From the NCBI GenBank assembly GCA_002352215.1, contig DEIB01000015.1, forward strand, positions 1-9,853: a stretch of DNA of 9,853 nt. Direction: 5' to 3'. Shown piece by piece: positions 1 to 6,503 of the stretch (its first letter is position 1; each line of letters starts with the position of its first letter). This stretch comes from Chthonomonas sp. UBA2785. GTDB lineage: Bacteria; Armatimonadota; Fimbriimonadia; Fimbriimonadales; Fimbriimonadaceae. The position numbers and the translations under genes were made by a program. A model generated the notes under the pieces. It had not been told where the DNA came from, made no database searches, and saw only the letters and a program-made list of their open reading frames with translations.

Positions 1-887
1 CCGCCGCGACCGGCGGTGCCCGCCGCCGCGATGTGCCGCCCCGCACCCGCGCCCACGCCAAGGCCAAGGGCCTGAGCGATGACCAGATTGAGGCCCTGCC
101 CGTGACCGGCAAGCCGCTGATGCCGGCCGATGTGGACGCCTTCCTAGCCGGAGGCGCCCCGAGCGCCGCGCCCGCCGCGAGCACGAGTGCCAGCCAGGGC
201 AACCGCAAGTACCAAGAGAAGCCGTTCGAAGGCAAGCAGCGCATTCTGGCCAGCCGCCTGCAGCGCGGCAACCAGCTTGTCGTGCCCGGCATGATGAGCG
301 TGGTGGCTAATTGGGGTCCGCTGGAATCCCTGCGCGCCGAAATCAAGGCCCGGGGCGACGAGTTTGCGCCCAGCGCCTTCACCTACTTTGCTTATGCCGT
401 GGCCCGCGCCGCCGCCCAGCACCCGATTAGCCGCAGCACGCTGGTGGGCGACCACACCGTGCGCACCTACGACCACGTGAACCTCGGCATTGCCGTGGCC
501 CTGCCCGGTGACGAACTGGTGGTGGCGGTGGTGGACAACGCCGACACGCTGGACTGGAAGAGCTTTGCCGGCCAAGCCCGCGACAGCATCAACCAGGCCC
601 GCGACGGCCGCGACCAAGCCCACGAAGGGGTGACGGTGAGCCTGACCAACATGCAGGCGTACAACATTCGCGAGGCGATGGCCGTGGTGGTACCGCCGGG
701 CGTGGCGACGATCTTCTTGGGTGAGCCGTACAACGGCCTGGCCAACGACGGGCCGGAGATTAAGCTCCAGCGCTGCGTGAACGTGGGCATTACGATTGAC
801 CACCGGCTGATCAACGGCGTGGGTGGAGCGGAGTTCTTGAACGCGATCAAGAACGAGCTTGAAGCCGTGCTCGATTGGGCCAAGTAA
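1..887 (+). CDS. 2-oxo acid dehydrogenase E2-like acyltransferase, C-terminal part (5' end outside window)
   Basis: The reading frame is open from base 3, so the gene begins upstream; the GTG at 33 is internal. About 294 residues are visible. Residues ~11-48 look like the small E3/E1-binding domain of E2 proteins (DVPPRTRAHAKAKG ... PADVDAFL). An Ala/Ser-rich linker follows (~49-77), then the catalytic domain of the chloramphenicol-acetyltransferase fold to the C terminus. The active-site motif, usually DHRxxDG, is DHRLING here: the histidine is kept (H267 of the visible part) and the usual aspartate is Asn271. No lipoyl domain is visible; it would lie upstream. E2 transfers acyl groups from lipoyl-lysine to CoA in pyruvate, 2-oxoglutarate or branched-chain keto-acid dehydrogenases. 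The biotin carrier and HMG-CoA lyase downstream favour a branched-chain role, by inference only. The core is divergent, so substrate and activity are uncertain. Confidence 0.85.
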   Translation, partial: AATGGARRRDVPPRTRAHAKAKGLSDDQIEALPVTGKPLMPADVDAFLAGGAPSAAPAASTSASQGNRKYQEKPFEGKQRILASRLQRGNQLVVPGMMSVVANWGPLESLRAEIKARGDEFAPSAFTYFAYAVARAAAQHPISRSTLVGDHTVRTYDHVNLGIAVALPGDELVVAVVDNADTLDWKSFAGQARDSINQARDGRDQAHEGVTVSLTNMQAYNIREAMAVVVPPGVATIFLGEPYNGLANDGPEIKLQRCVNVGITIDHRLINGVGGAEFLNAIKNELEAVLDWAK

Positions 888-904
888 GTTCTGCGAGAAG
901 GCAA

Positions 905-1621
905 ATGAAACCCCGGATTGGCATCGCATCGGGCCTGGAGTTCAAGGAGTTCGCCGAGGGACCCCGGGAGCGCATCTTTGTCAATCGGGGGTACCTGGAC
1001 TGCATCCTGGCCGCTGGGGGATTGCCCTTTGTGGTGCCGCCGCTGGCCTCGCCGAGCGAGTATTTTGACCTCGCTGATGGCTGGCTGATTACGGGCGGTG
1101 ATGACCTCCCCAGTGCTTGGTGGGGCGAACCGACGCACCCCGAGGTCTCGGAAGAACGCCCCGAGCGTGTGAATTTTGAGCGCGACCTGCTGGAGACCCT
1201 GCCGGCTGACATGCCGGTGCTGGGGATCTGCTTTGGCAGCCAAATCATGAATGTGGTGCGCGGGGGCAGCCTGCACCAGCACTTGCCGGATGTGGTGGGC
1301 CACGACCGGCACCGGGGTGGCACGCTGGAGACGCTCACCATTGTGCCCGGCACCCCGCTGGCCGCCATTGTGGGTGAAACCGTGCAAGGCAAAAGCTATC
1401 ACCATCAGGCCGTAAACCGCGTGGGCGAAGGGCTGACCGTGATGGCGCACGCCGCCGACGGCACCATCGAGGGCGTGGCCGACACGACTGACCGGTGGTG
1501 GATGGGCGTGCAGTGGCACCCCGAGCGCACCCCCGACGATGCCGCGACGCAGGCGTTGTTCCGCGAATTTGTAAGCCGGGCACGAGCCCGGATGGAAAGC
1601 CGAAAGGAGGCAAAAGTTTGA
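905..1621 (+). CDS. Class I glutamine amidotransferase-like gamma-glutamyl hydrolase (peptidase C26, PuuD-like)
   Basis: A 238-residue protein, full length for the PuuD/C26 group. The nucleophile elbow is LGICFGSQ with Cys109, and the other triad residues are His205 and Glu207 in GVQWHPE. LITGGDDLPSAWWGE (61-75) and the following Arg/Glu-rich ERDLLETL segment match the gamma-glutamyl-GABA hydrolase pattern. Family members cleave gamma-glutamyl amides, for example gamma-Glu-GABA in putrescine breakdown, in the cytoplasm. ATG 905 was chosen because the protein then begins with the first beta strand (KPRIGIASG) and AGAAGG lies just upstream, although only 3 bases away. The gene starts 17 bases after the E2 stop and ends in a 4-base overlap with the next start, so it is co-transcribed. 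No other putrescine gene is visible, so the true substrate may be another gamma-glutamyl or amide compound. Confidence 0.88.
   Translation: MKPRIGIASGLEFKEFAEGPRERIFVNRGYLDCILAAGGLPFVVPPLASPSEYFDLADGWLITGGDDLPSAWWGEPTHPEVSEERPERVNFERDLLETLPADMPVLGICFGSQIMNVVRGGSLHQHLPDVVGHDRHRGGTLETLTIVPGTPLAAIVGETVQGKSYHHQAVNRVGEGLTVMAHAADGTIEGVADTTDRWWMGVQWHPERTPDDAATQALFREFVSRARARMESRKEAKV
1603..1610 (+). promoter_or_regulatory. Strong Shine-Dalgarno site that sets the TTG start of the biotin carrier gene
   Basis: AAAGGAGG lies 7 bases before the TTG at 1618. It is the best ribosome-binding site in the window and lies inside the end of the amidotransferase gene. It decides the biotin carrier start over earlier in-frame GTG codons, such as the one at 1495. 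The TTG overlaps the upstream stop as TTGA, a translational-coupling arrangement. Confidence 0.8.
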
Positions 1622-2061
1622 AAGTACGAGTGAATGGGCAAGATGCGGAACTGAGTGCCCCCGCCGATGTGACCGTCACCCGGCTGGAAGACCGGCTTCT
1701 GGTCCGCACCGCCCACGGCACGCAGTCGGCATTGGTCGCCCGCGATGGCCGGACGGTGTACGTGAGCTACAAGGGCCACACCTACAAGGTCGAGCCCCAG
1801 GTGCGGCACCGGGGTGAAGAAGCAGGCGATGCCTCGGGCGTGCTCAAGGCTCCGCTGCCGGGGCAGGTGGTGGATGTCACCGCCACGGTTGGGCAACAGG
1901 TGGAGAAAGGCGACCGACTGGCCGTGATGGAGGCCATGAAGATGCAGCAACCCGTGGTGGCCCCGTTTGACGGCGTGGTGAAGGACGTTCGGGTGGCCAT
2001 CGGGGATAAGGTTGCCGAAGGCGACGTCCTGTTGATTGTAGAAGCCCCGTCTCATGAGTGA
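1618..2061 (+). CDS. Biotin carboxyl carrier protein/domain of an acyl-CoA carboxylase
   Basis: A 147-residue protein starting at TTG 1618. Residues ~75-147 form a biotinyl domain: APLPGQVVDV, then VMEAMKMQ with biotin acceptor Lys108, then VVAPFDGVV and GDVLLIVE. Residues 1-65 are beta-rich and contain DGRTVYVSYKGHTYKVEP. This resembles the region just before the biotin domain in the alpha subunits of methylcrotonyl- and propionyl-CoA carboxylases, so the protein looks like the C-terminal third of such a subunit encoded separately. Biotin on Lys108 would shuttle carboxyl groups between a biotin carboxylase and a carboxyltransferase in the cytoplasm, neither of which is in this window. The next gene, HMG-CoA lyase, begins 8 bases before this stop, which suggests a methylcrotonyl-CoA carboxylase (leucine pathway). 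An acetyl- or propionyl-CoA carboxylase, or a decarboxylase, is also possible. Confidence 0.9.
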   Translation: MKVRVNGQDAELSAPADVTVTRLEDRLLVRTAHGTQSALVARDGRTVYVSYKGHTYKVEPQVRHRGEEAGDASGVLKAPLPGQVVDVTATVGQQVEKGDRLAVMEAMKMQQPVVAPFDGVVKDVRVAIGDKVAEGDVLLIVEAPSHE

Positions 2062-2965
2062 TTTCCTGCGGATTGTTGAAGTGGGGCCGCGCGACGGCCT
2101 GCAAAACGAGGCTATCCCCATCCCCACTGAGGCCAAGCTTGAGTTCATCCGGTCCCTGAGAGCGGCGGGATTGCAAGACATTGAGGTCACGAGCTTTGTC
2201 TCGCCCAAGTGGGTGCCGCAGCTAGGGGATGCCGCCGAACTCTGGCCGCAGCTCCCCGCCGATGGCGGCCATTACAGTGCCCTGGTGCCGAACGCCCGGG
2301 GGCTGGACCGCGCCCTGGAGGTAGGCGTGGAGCGGATTGCTGTGTTCACCGCTGCCAGCGAGGCCTTTGTGCAGAAGAACCTCAACATGAGCATTGAGGA
2401 GTCGCTGGCGGGCTTCCGCGCGATGGTGGAAACCTTCCGGCAGCAACGGCCCGGTGGCTGGGTGCGGGGTTACGTCAGCACCATCGTTGAATGCCCCTAC
2501 GCGGGTCGCATCGCCCCCGAGCAGGTCCAGAACGTCGTGGATGCATTGCTGGCTATGGGCGTGGATGAAGTCAGCCTGGGCGAAACCATCGGGGTGGCCG
2601 TGCCCGCCGAAATCGAGCGTGTGGCCGAGGCTATTGCCCACGTGCCTAAGGACAAGGTGGCGTGGCACTTCCACGATACGCGCGGCACCGCCATCGCCAA
2701 TGTGGCGGCGTGCGTGGCGCAGGGCTATCGCATTTTTGATGCCAGCGCGGCCGGCCTGGGCGGATGCCCCTACGCTCCCGGCGCCGGCGGCAACCTGGCC
2801 ACCGACGACTTGGTCTACTTTGCCGAGCGCAGCGGATTGAGCACCGGCGTGGACGCTAAGGCACTGGCGAAGGCGTCGGAGCCGATTCTGAAGTTACTGG
2901 GACGTCCGATGACGGCCCGGGCGCAACGGGCGGTGTGTTCAATCGCCGATACAGCCCGTAACTAG
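2054..2965 (+). CDS. mvaB: Hydroxymethylglutaryl-CoA lyase
   Basis: A 303-residue protein, typical for bacterial HMG-CoA lyase, which splits 3-hydroxy-3-methylglutaryl-CoA into acetoacetate and acetyl-CoA, the last step of leucine breakdown. It is a TIM-barrel enzyme beginning with EVGPRDGLQNE (9-19). The residues matching the human active site are all present at the same spacing: Arg13, Asp14, Glu44, the metal ligands His205 and His207 (WHFHDT), the catalytic Cys238 in AGLGGCPYAPGAGG, and Asn247. This separates it from the related isopropylmalate and homocitrate synthases. ATG 2054 overlaps the biotin carrier stop by 8 bases. The last 110 bases overlap the end of the convergent membrane-protein gene, yet the C terminus still looks like the family (GLSTGVDAKAL ... 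GRPMTARAQRAV), so the full length is probably real. Confidence 0.95.
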   Translation: MSDFLRIVEVGPRDGLQNEAIPIPTEAKLEFIRSLRAAGLQDIEVTSFVSPKWVPQLGDAAELWPQLPADGGHYSALVPNARGLDRALEVGVERIAVFTAASEAFVQKNLNMSIEESLAGFRAMVETFRQQRPGGWVRGYVSTIVECPYAGRIAPEQVQNVVDALLAMGVDEVSLGETIGVAVPAEIERVAEAIAHVPKDKVAWHFHDTRGTAIANVAACVAQGYRIFDASAAGLGGCPYAPGAGGNLATDDLVYFAERSGLSTGVDAKALAKASEPILKLLGRPMTARAQRAVCSIADTARN

Positions 2966-3800
2966 CCAGGGCCAGCGCGATGCACGCCACCCCGATGGTG
3001 GCCTGCTTTTCTTCGGCGTTCAGCTTCCATTCGCGCCAGTTCACGATCAATACGGTCGCGCCAATCGGCACCAGCGCGGGCAGCATGTTGAGGCCGAGCG
3101 GGGCCAAAACCAGAATGAGGTAGCCCACCAGTGCCACGGCCAGCCAGCGTCCGGTCTCTTTGGTGCGCATACCAAAGCGGTAGAGACAGACAAAGAACAC
3201 CGCTGAGATGAACAGGTCAGCAGGGCCGACAAACGCCATGGGCACTACCGACATGCCCTCGCTTACCCTCTCGGAAACCGCGTTCGGGATGGTGGCGGCG
3301 ACGCTCTGGAACACCTGCGGGCGGCTCGTCACGATCTGAGCCGTGATGGCCGTCGGGTTGAACACCAGGAACATGTCGAACCCGGCCAGGAAGAAAGCCA
3401 CCGGCAGCATCAGGTTCTTGTCCTTCAGCAAGCCCGCGACAATGGCCCCGAGCCCCAGACACCACGCCAGCAAACCCGCCTGGCCCAGCGACTGCACGAT
3501 GACCGTGCCCAGCCCGAACTCGGGAAGGAAGCGCGCGAGCGATACCCCGCACCCTGCGTGGATACCCACGCCCAGCAAGAAAATAGCCCAGGCGTGGGCG
3601 GGTTTCCACGCATGCGAGGACCCGGCCTTGATGGCGTAGATCGGGCCGACGATGAAGATGATCGCGCTTAGGATTTGGAGCGGAACCACCGCGCTCTGGG
3701 GCACCGTCATCACGCCGTATCCAATTCGGACCAAGGTGAGGGCGGCTACCAGCAGGGCAAAGCCCACCAATCCGGACCGATTAGGATGCTTGGACGTCAT
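2856..3800 (-). CDS. Multi-pass membrane protein with presenilin/signal-peptide-peptidase-like motifs (putative GxGD aspartyl protease)
   Basis: A 314-residue protein with about nine hydrophobic segments: ~11-33, 38-58, 69-89, 97-124, 129-150, 184-208, 218-238, 239-256 and 267-283. It has a Pro/Ser-rich tail (289-314). Three motifs match family A22 (presenilin, SPP and archaeal homologues): GFDMFLVFNP with Asp142 in one helix (YD motif), FVGPADLFISAVFF with Asp195 in the next (GxGD motif, here GPAD), and LPALVPIG at 240-247 (PAL motif). Their 53- and 46-residue spacing is close to SPP-type enzymes, which cut substrates within the membrane. The sequence is otherwise divergent: Phe replaces Tyr, and Ala replaces the Gly before the second Asp. 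Activity is inferred, not shown. ATG 3800 overlaps the glycosyltransferase stop by 20 bases, so the gene is the last of the - strand operon. There is no clear Shine-Dalgarno site. Confidence 0.6.
   Translation of the reverse strand: MTSKHPNRSGLVGFALLVAALTLVRIGYGVMTVPQSAVVPLQILSAIIFIVGPIYAIKAGSSHAWKPAHAWAIFLLGVGIHAGCGVSLARFLPEFGLGTVIVQSLGQAGLLAWCLGLGAIVAGLLKDKNLMLPVAFFLAGFDMFLVFNPTAITAQIVTSRPQVFQSVAATIPNAVSERVSEGMSVVPMAFVGPADLFISAVFFVCLYRFGMRTKETGRWLAVALVGYLILVLAPLGLNMLPALVPIGATVLIVNWREWKLNAEEKQATIGVACIALALASYGLYRRLNTPPVAPGPSSDVPVTSESAPTPSPVP
2986..3013 (+). terminator. Likely intrinsic terminator for the + strand operon, inside the convergent gene
   Basis: A 6-bp stem GCCACC / GGTGGC (2986-2991 and 2997-3002) with a 5-base loop is followed by CTGCTTTTCTT. 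It starts 20 bases after the HMG-CoA lyase stop and lies within the antisense of the membrane-protein gene. The stem is short and the T-run is interrupted, so strength is uncertain, but the position is right. Confidence 0.45.
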
Positions 3801-4989
3801 GGATGGATTGACGATACACCGACAGGATGCTTTCTGTCATGCGTGGCACCGTCAATTCCAAGGAAAGTTTTCGTGCGTTCTGTCCCCACTCTCGGCGCAG
3901 CACGGGGTCGAGCATCAAAGTCTTGAGGCCCTTAGTGAAGGCATCCACCGTGCTGGGCACCACAAATCCGGAGTGGAACGGCTGCACGGCTTGGCTCGCC
4001 CCACCGCCTTCGGCCACCACCACGGGCAGTCCGTAACTCATGGCCTCCGCTACCACCAGCCCTTGAGTTTCGGTATCGCTGGGGAAGCCAAATGCGTCCG
4101 CCCCCGCGTAGTAGCCGTCTACGTGTTCGCGCGGCACAAAGCCCCGGAACTCCACCCGGTCATTAATCTTGAGCTTCTTCGCCAGCGCCTGAAGTTCTTC
4201 GCGGTCCGGGCCATCACCGACCAAGACCAGCCGGGCCCGCGCCCCCTTCGCGATTTGGGCAAAGGCCCGGATAAGAGTGGCGATGTTCTTCTCTTGCGCT
4301 AGCCGCCCCACAAAGAGCACCACGAATTCATCGGGTTGCCAGCCAAAGCCGGTGCGCATTTCGCGACGGTCGTGGTGGCGGGGTTCCGGGATGCCCGTTG
4401 GAATCACGTGGATCGGCCGGTTCACGCCCTGGTCCATCAGCCACTCGCGGCTAGGCTCGCTGGGCGTGATCACCGCGTTGACCTTGTGATAGTAATTGCG
4501 GGTGTGCAGGGCCAGCACCCGGCGGGTGACTTCCTCGGGCACCACCGGTACGTAGTGGGTGTAGCGGTCGTAGTGGGTGTGGTACGTGCTGACCACGGGC
4601 ACGCCTTCGGTTTGCCCCCACCGTTTGCCCACCACGCCCAGCGTGAAGGGCGTGTGCGTGTGCACGACATCAAACTTCCCTTGCCGGAACCGTTCGCGCA
4701 GGATGTTAAACGGAGGCCGAGCGAAGGGGTAGTTGGGGAACATGTCCACCATCAGCGATTGGAAGCGTTCGGTGGCCGGATCGTCCTCTTCGAACCCCGG
4801 ATAGTGGCTTGTAAAGAGCGAGACGAAGTGACCCTGGTTGCGAAGTTCGCTGACCAGGGTCGCTACGCTCACACTCACGCCATTCAGTACCGGGAGCGCG
4901 CTATCCGAAAAGACGGCCACGCGCAGCGGTCGGCTGGAGGTTTTAGAGCTCCGGATGTCGTCCGTGATTTTCAACGAATCGAATGACAC
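3781..4989 (-). CDS. GT4-family glycosyltransferase, diacylglycerol glucosyltransferase-like
   Basis: A 402-residue, two-domain GT-B enzyme. The N-terminal acceptor domain begins at LRVAVFSDSALPVLNGVSVSV (22-42) and has VVHTHTPFTLGVVGKR (108-123) and STYHTHYDRYTHYVP (134-148). This pattern is typical of alpha-glucosyldiacylglycerol synthases and mannosyltransferases acting on membrane lipids. The C-terminal nucleotide-sugar domain has VGRLAQEKN (227-235, Arg229 and Lys234) and the GT4 E-x7-E motif, Glu307 and Glu315, in DTETQGLVVAEAMSYGLPVV. By family it would add a hexose from a nucleotide sugar to a lipid at the inner face of the membrane; the exact sugar and acceptor are not readable. The start is GTG 4989, overlapping the upstream regulator by 47 bases. 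No good Shine-Dalgarno is seen, and the first ~20 residues are not conserved family sequence, so the start is less certain than the rest. Confidence 0.85.
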   Translation of the reverse strand: MSFDSLKITDDIRSSKTSSRPLRVAVFSDSALPVLNGVSVSVATLVSELRNQGHFVSLFTSHYPGFEEDDPATERFQSLMVDMFPNYPFARPPFNILRERFRQGKFDVVHTHTPFTLGVVGKRWGQTEGVPVVSTYHTHYDRYTHYVPVVPEEVTRRVLALHTRNYYHKVNAVITPSEPSREWLMDQGVNRPIHVIPTGIPEPRHHDRREMRTGFGWQPDEFVVLFVGRLAQEKNIATLIRAFAQIAKGARARLVLVGDGPDREELQALAKKLKINDRVEFRGFVPREHVDGYYAGADAFGFPSDTETQGLVVAEAMSYGLPVVVAEGGGASQAVQPFHSGFVVPSTVDAFTKGLKTLMLDPVLRREWGQNARKLSLELTVPRMTESILSVYRQSIHDVQAS

Positions 4990-5458
4990 CGCTCAGGCGG
5001 AATCGGCGCTGACCACCCTTGGTGCGGTGGTGCTCCAGCCATTCGCGGTTCGTATAGCGGCGCACCGTGGCCGGGCACACGCCCAGCAGGCGGCTCACTT
5101 GCTCCAGAGTCAGCTCCGGATCCAAGAGGCGGCGGATCAACTGCGCGCGCGTTTCCTTGAAGTCGCCGGTGTAATAGTTCGAGGTGACTTCGTCGGAGAA
5201 GAAGGAACCAAGGAAGTCAATCTGATTCGGCAGCGACTGCAGGTATTCGCGCAGATCGTTGTCTAGCACCGGGTCTTGCGGGGCAGCCTCGCGGCTTCGT
5301 CGCGGACGGGGGGCGCGCAGGCTGGTCTTCCGGAAACGGACGTCGCCCTTGGCGTCGTCCTCGGCGACCTTCTTGCTGCGGCGCGTCGTCTTGACGGGCT
5401 TGTCGAGAAAAGCGTTTTCGATGTACGACACCGGGTCGATTTCTTTCGTTCCTGGCAT
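4943..5458 (-). CDS. MerR/BldC-like helix-turn-helix DNA-binding protein
   Basis: A 171-residue protein from ATG 5458, 16 bases after the queA stop. A longer frame from TTG 5518 is open, but it would overlap queA and add a poorly structured stretch. Residues ~116-137 form a helix-turn-helix (LTLEQVSRLLGVCPATVRRY). Then come a short wing with GGQRRFRLSGVIRFVEN, a pattern seen in MerR, BldC and excisionase-type winged-helix proteins. Residues 21-60 are rich in Lys and Arg and probably disordered. Residues 64-112 are predicted helical and may be a dimerisation or partner-binding part. It has no recognisable ligand domain, so it is not a classical MerR sensor. It may regulate the downstream glycosyltransferase and membrane-protein genes, with which it overlaps, but no operator could be identified. 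Confidence 0.75.
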   Translation of the reverse strand: MPGTKEIDPVSYIENAFLDKPVKTTRRSKKVAEDDAKGDVRFRKTSLRAPRPRRSREAAPQDPVLDNDLREYLQSLPNQIDFLGSFFSDEVTSNYYTGDFKETRAQLIRRLLDPELTLEQVSRLLGVCPATVRRYTNREWLEHHRTKGGQRRFRLSGVIRFVENHGRHPEL

Positions 5459-5474
5459 GTTTGGCAACAGAGGA

Positions 5475-6503
5475 CTATACACCCCGGGAGGCGGGTTCGA
5501 TGAACATTGAGTCTCCAAACGAGAGAAACCGGTACTGATGACTCACGGCATCCCGGTAACTTGACCGGAGGCCGTCGAGACCAATGAAACTGGCGACCAT
5601 GGCCAACATGGTCGTGCCGGGCATGTGAAAGTTGGTGAACATGCCATCTACGACTTGAGGGGGGTTGTCTGGAGTGATGAAGATTTGGGTCACGGTTTCG
5701 CCGGCGCGCACGCGGCCCGGGCCGTCGGCAAGGGACTCCAGGGTCCGGCATGAGGTGGTGCCTACGGCGATGAGTCGCCCCGTTCGGTGGTTAATGAGGT
5801 TGGCGGTGTCTGGGCTGATTTCGCACCGCTCGCCGTGCATCACGTGCTGGCTTAGGTCCTCGACGGCCACGGGCCGGAAAGTGTCGATGCCGACATCCAG
5901 CGTGACTTCGGCGGTGACCACGCCTTTGGCCTGCAGGGCCTCGAGAATCTCCGGCGTAAAGTGGAGCCCCGCGGTGGGGGCGGCGCTACTTCCGGCGCGC
6001 TTGGCGTACACCGTTTGGTATCGCTCGGGCGCATGCAGCTCTTCGTGGATATAGGGCGGCAACGGCACCCGGCCCACTTGCGCCAAAGCCTCCTGCAAAG
6101 GCCCCGCCGAAGTCAGGCGAACCCGCTTCCGTCCTTCGCCGAGGTCGGCAAGGATTTCGGCGTGCAGGCCGGCCTCAAATTCCACGATCGCACCCGGCTT
6201 CAGACGCTTGCCAGGGCGGGCCAGGGCCACAAACTGACCGTGACCTTCATCCACCAGTAGGAAGAGTTCAACCTGCCCGCCGGTGGGGCGCTGGCCGAAC
6301 AAGCGCAGGGCCGTCACCCGGGTGTTGTTCATCACCAGCACATCGCCGGGGTGGATCAAATCCACCACGTCCCGGAACTGCTGATGGCGGATCTCATTCG
6401 TTTCCCGATTGACCACCAAGAGCCGCGAGGCCGCCCGATCCTCAAGGGGCGTCTGGGCAATGAGAGCTTCGGGGAGATCGAATTGGAGGTCGCTTAGTCG
6501 CAT
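5475..6503 (-). CDS. queA: S-adenosylmethionine:tRNA ribosyltransferase-isomerase QueA
   Basis: A 342-residue protein, the usual QueA length. It transfers and isomerises the ribosyl part of S-adenosylmethionine onto 7-aminomethyl-7-deazaguanine in tRNA, giving epoxyqueuosine at the wobble position of GUN anticodons. Family landmarks run along the protein: MRLSDLQFDLPEALIAQTP (1-19), LVMNNTRVTALRLFG (56-70), GGQVELFLL (75-83), AGLHFTPEIL (178-187), TLDVGIDTFRPV (201-212), MHGERCEIS (222-230), AVGTTSCRTLES (246-257), and DGMFTNFHMPGTTMLAMVASF to SHQYRFLSFGDSMFI near the end. ATG 6503 overlaps the HAD gene stop by 10 bases. An upstream in-frame extension of 48 codons is low-complexity antisense of the HAD gene and is rejected. 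No other queuosine genes are in the window. Confidence 0.97.
   Translation of the reverse strand: MRLSDLQFDLPEALIAQTPLEDRAASRLLVVNRETNEIRHQQFRDVVDLIHPGDVLVMNNTRVTALRLFGQRPTGGQVELFLLVDEGHGQFVALARPGKRLKPGAIVEFEAGLHAEILADLGEGRKRVRLTSAGPLQEALAQVGRVPLPPYIHEELHAPERYQTVYAKRAGSSAAPTAGLHFTPEILEALQAKGVVTAEVTLDVGIDTFRPVAVEDLSQHVMHGERCEISPDTANLINHRTGRLIAVGTTSCRTLESLADGPGRVRAGETVTQIFITPDNPPQVVDGMFTNFHMPGTTMLAMVASFIGLDGLRSSYRDAVSHQYRFLSFGDSMFIEPASRGV

Noticed and set aside
467..1519. 350-codon open frame on the - strand
   Set aside because: It is antisense to the E2 and PuuD-like genes. It has no protein family features and has a His/Arg/Ala/Pro-rich composition typical of shadows in high-GC DNA.
1405..2208. 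267-codon open frame on the - strand
   Set aside because: It is antisense to the biotin carrier and flanking genes, which have clear motifs. No recognisable domain.
3652..4302. 216-codon + strand frame
   Set aside because: It is antisense to the membrane protein and glycosyltransferase genes. The composition is unlike a real protein and no start signals were seen.
4336..4986. 216-codon + strand frame
   Set aside because: It is antisense to the acceptor domain of the glycosyltransferase, which has clear family motifs.
5459..5518. TTG 5518 start for the helix-turn-helix protein, and a TATAGT box near 5476
   Set aside because: The longer start would lie inside queA. The TATAGT overlaps the queA stop and is 15 bases from ATG 5458, so ordinary operon read-through is a simpler explanation.
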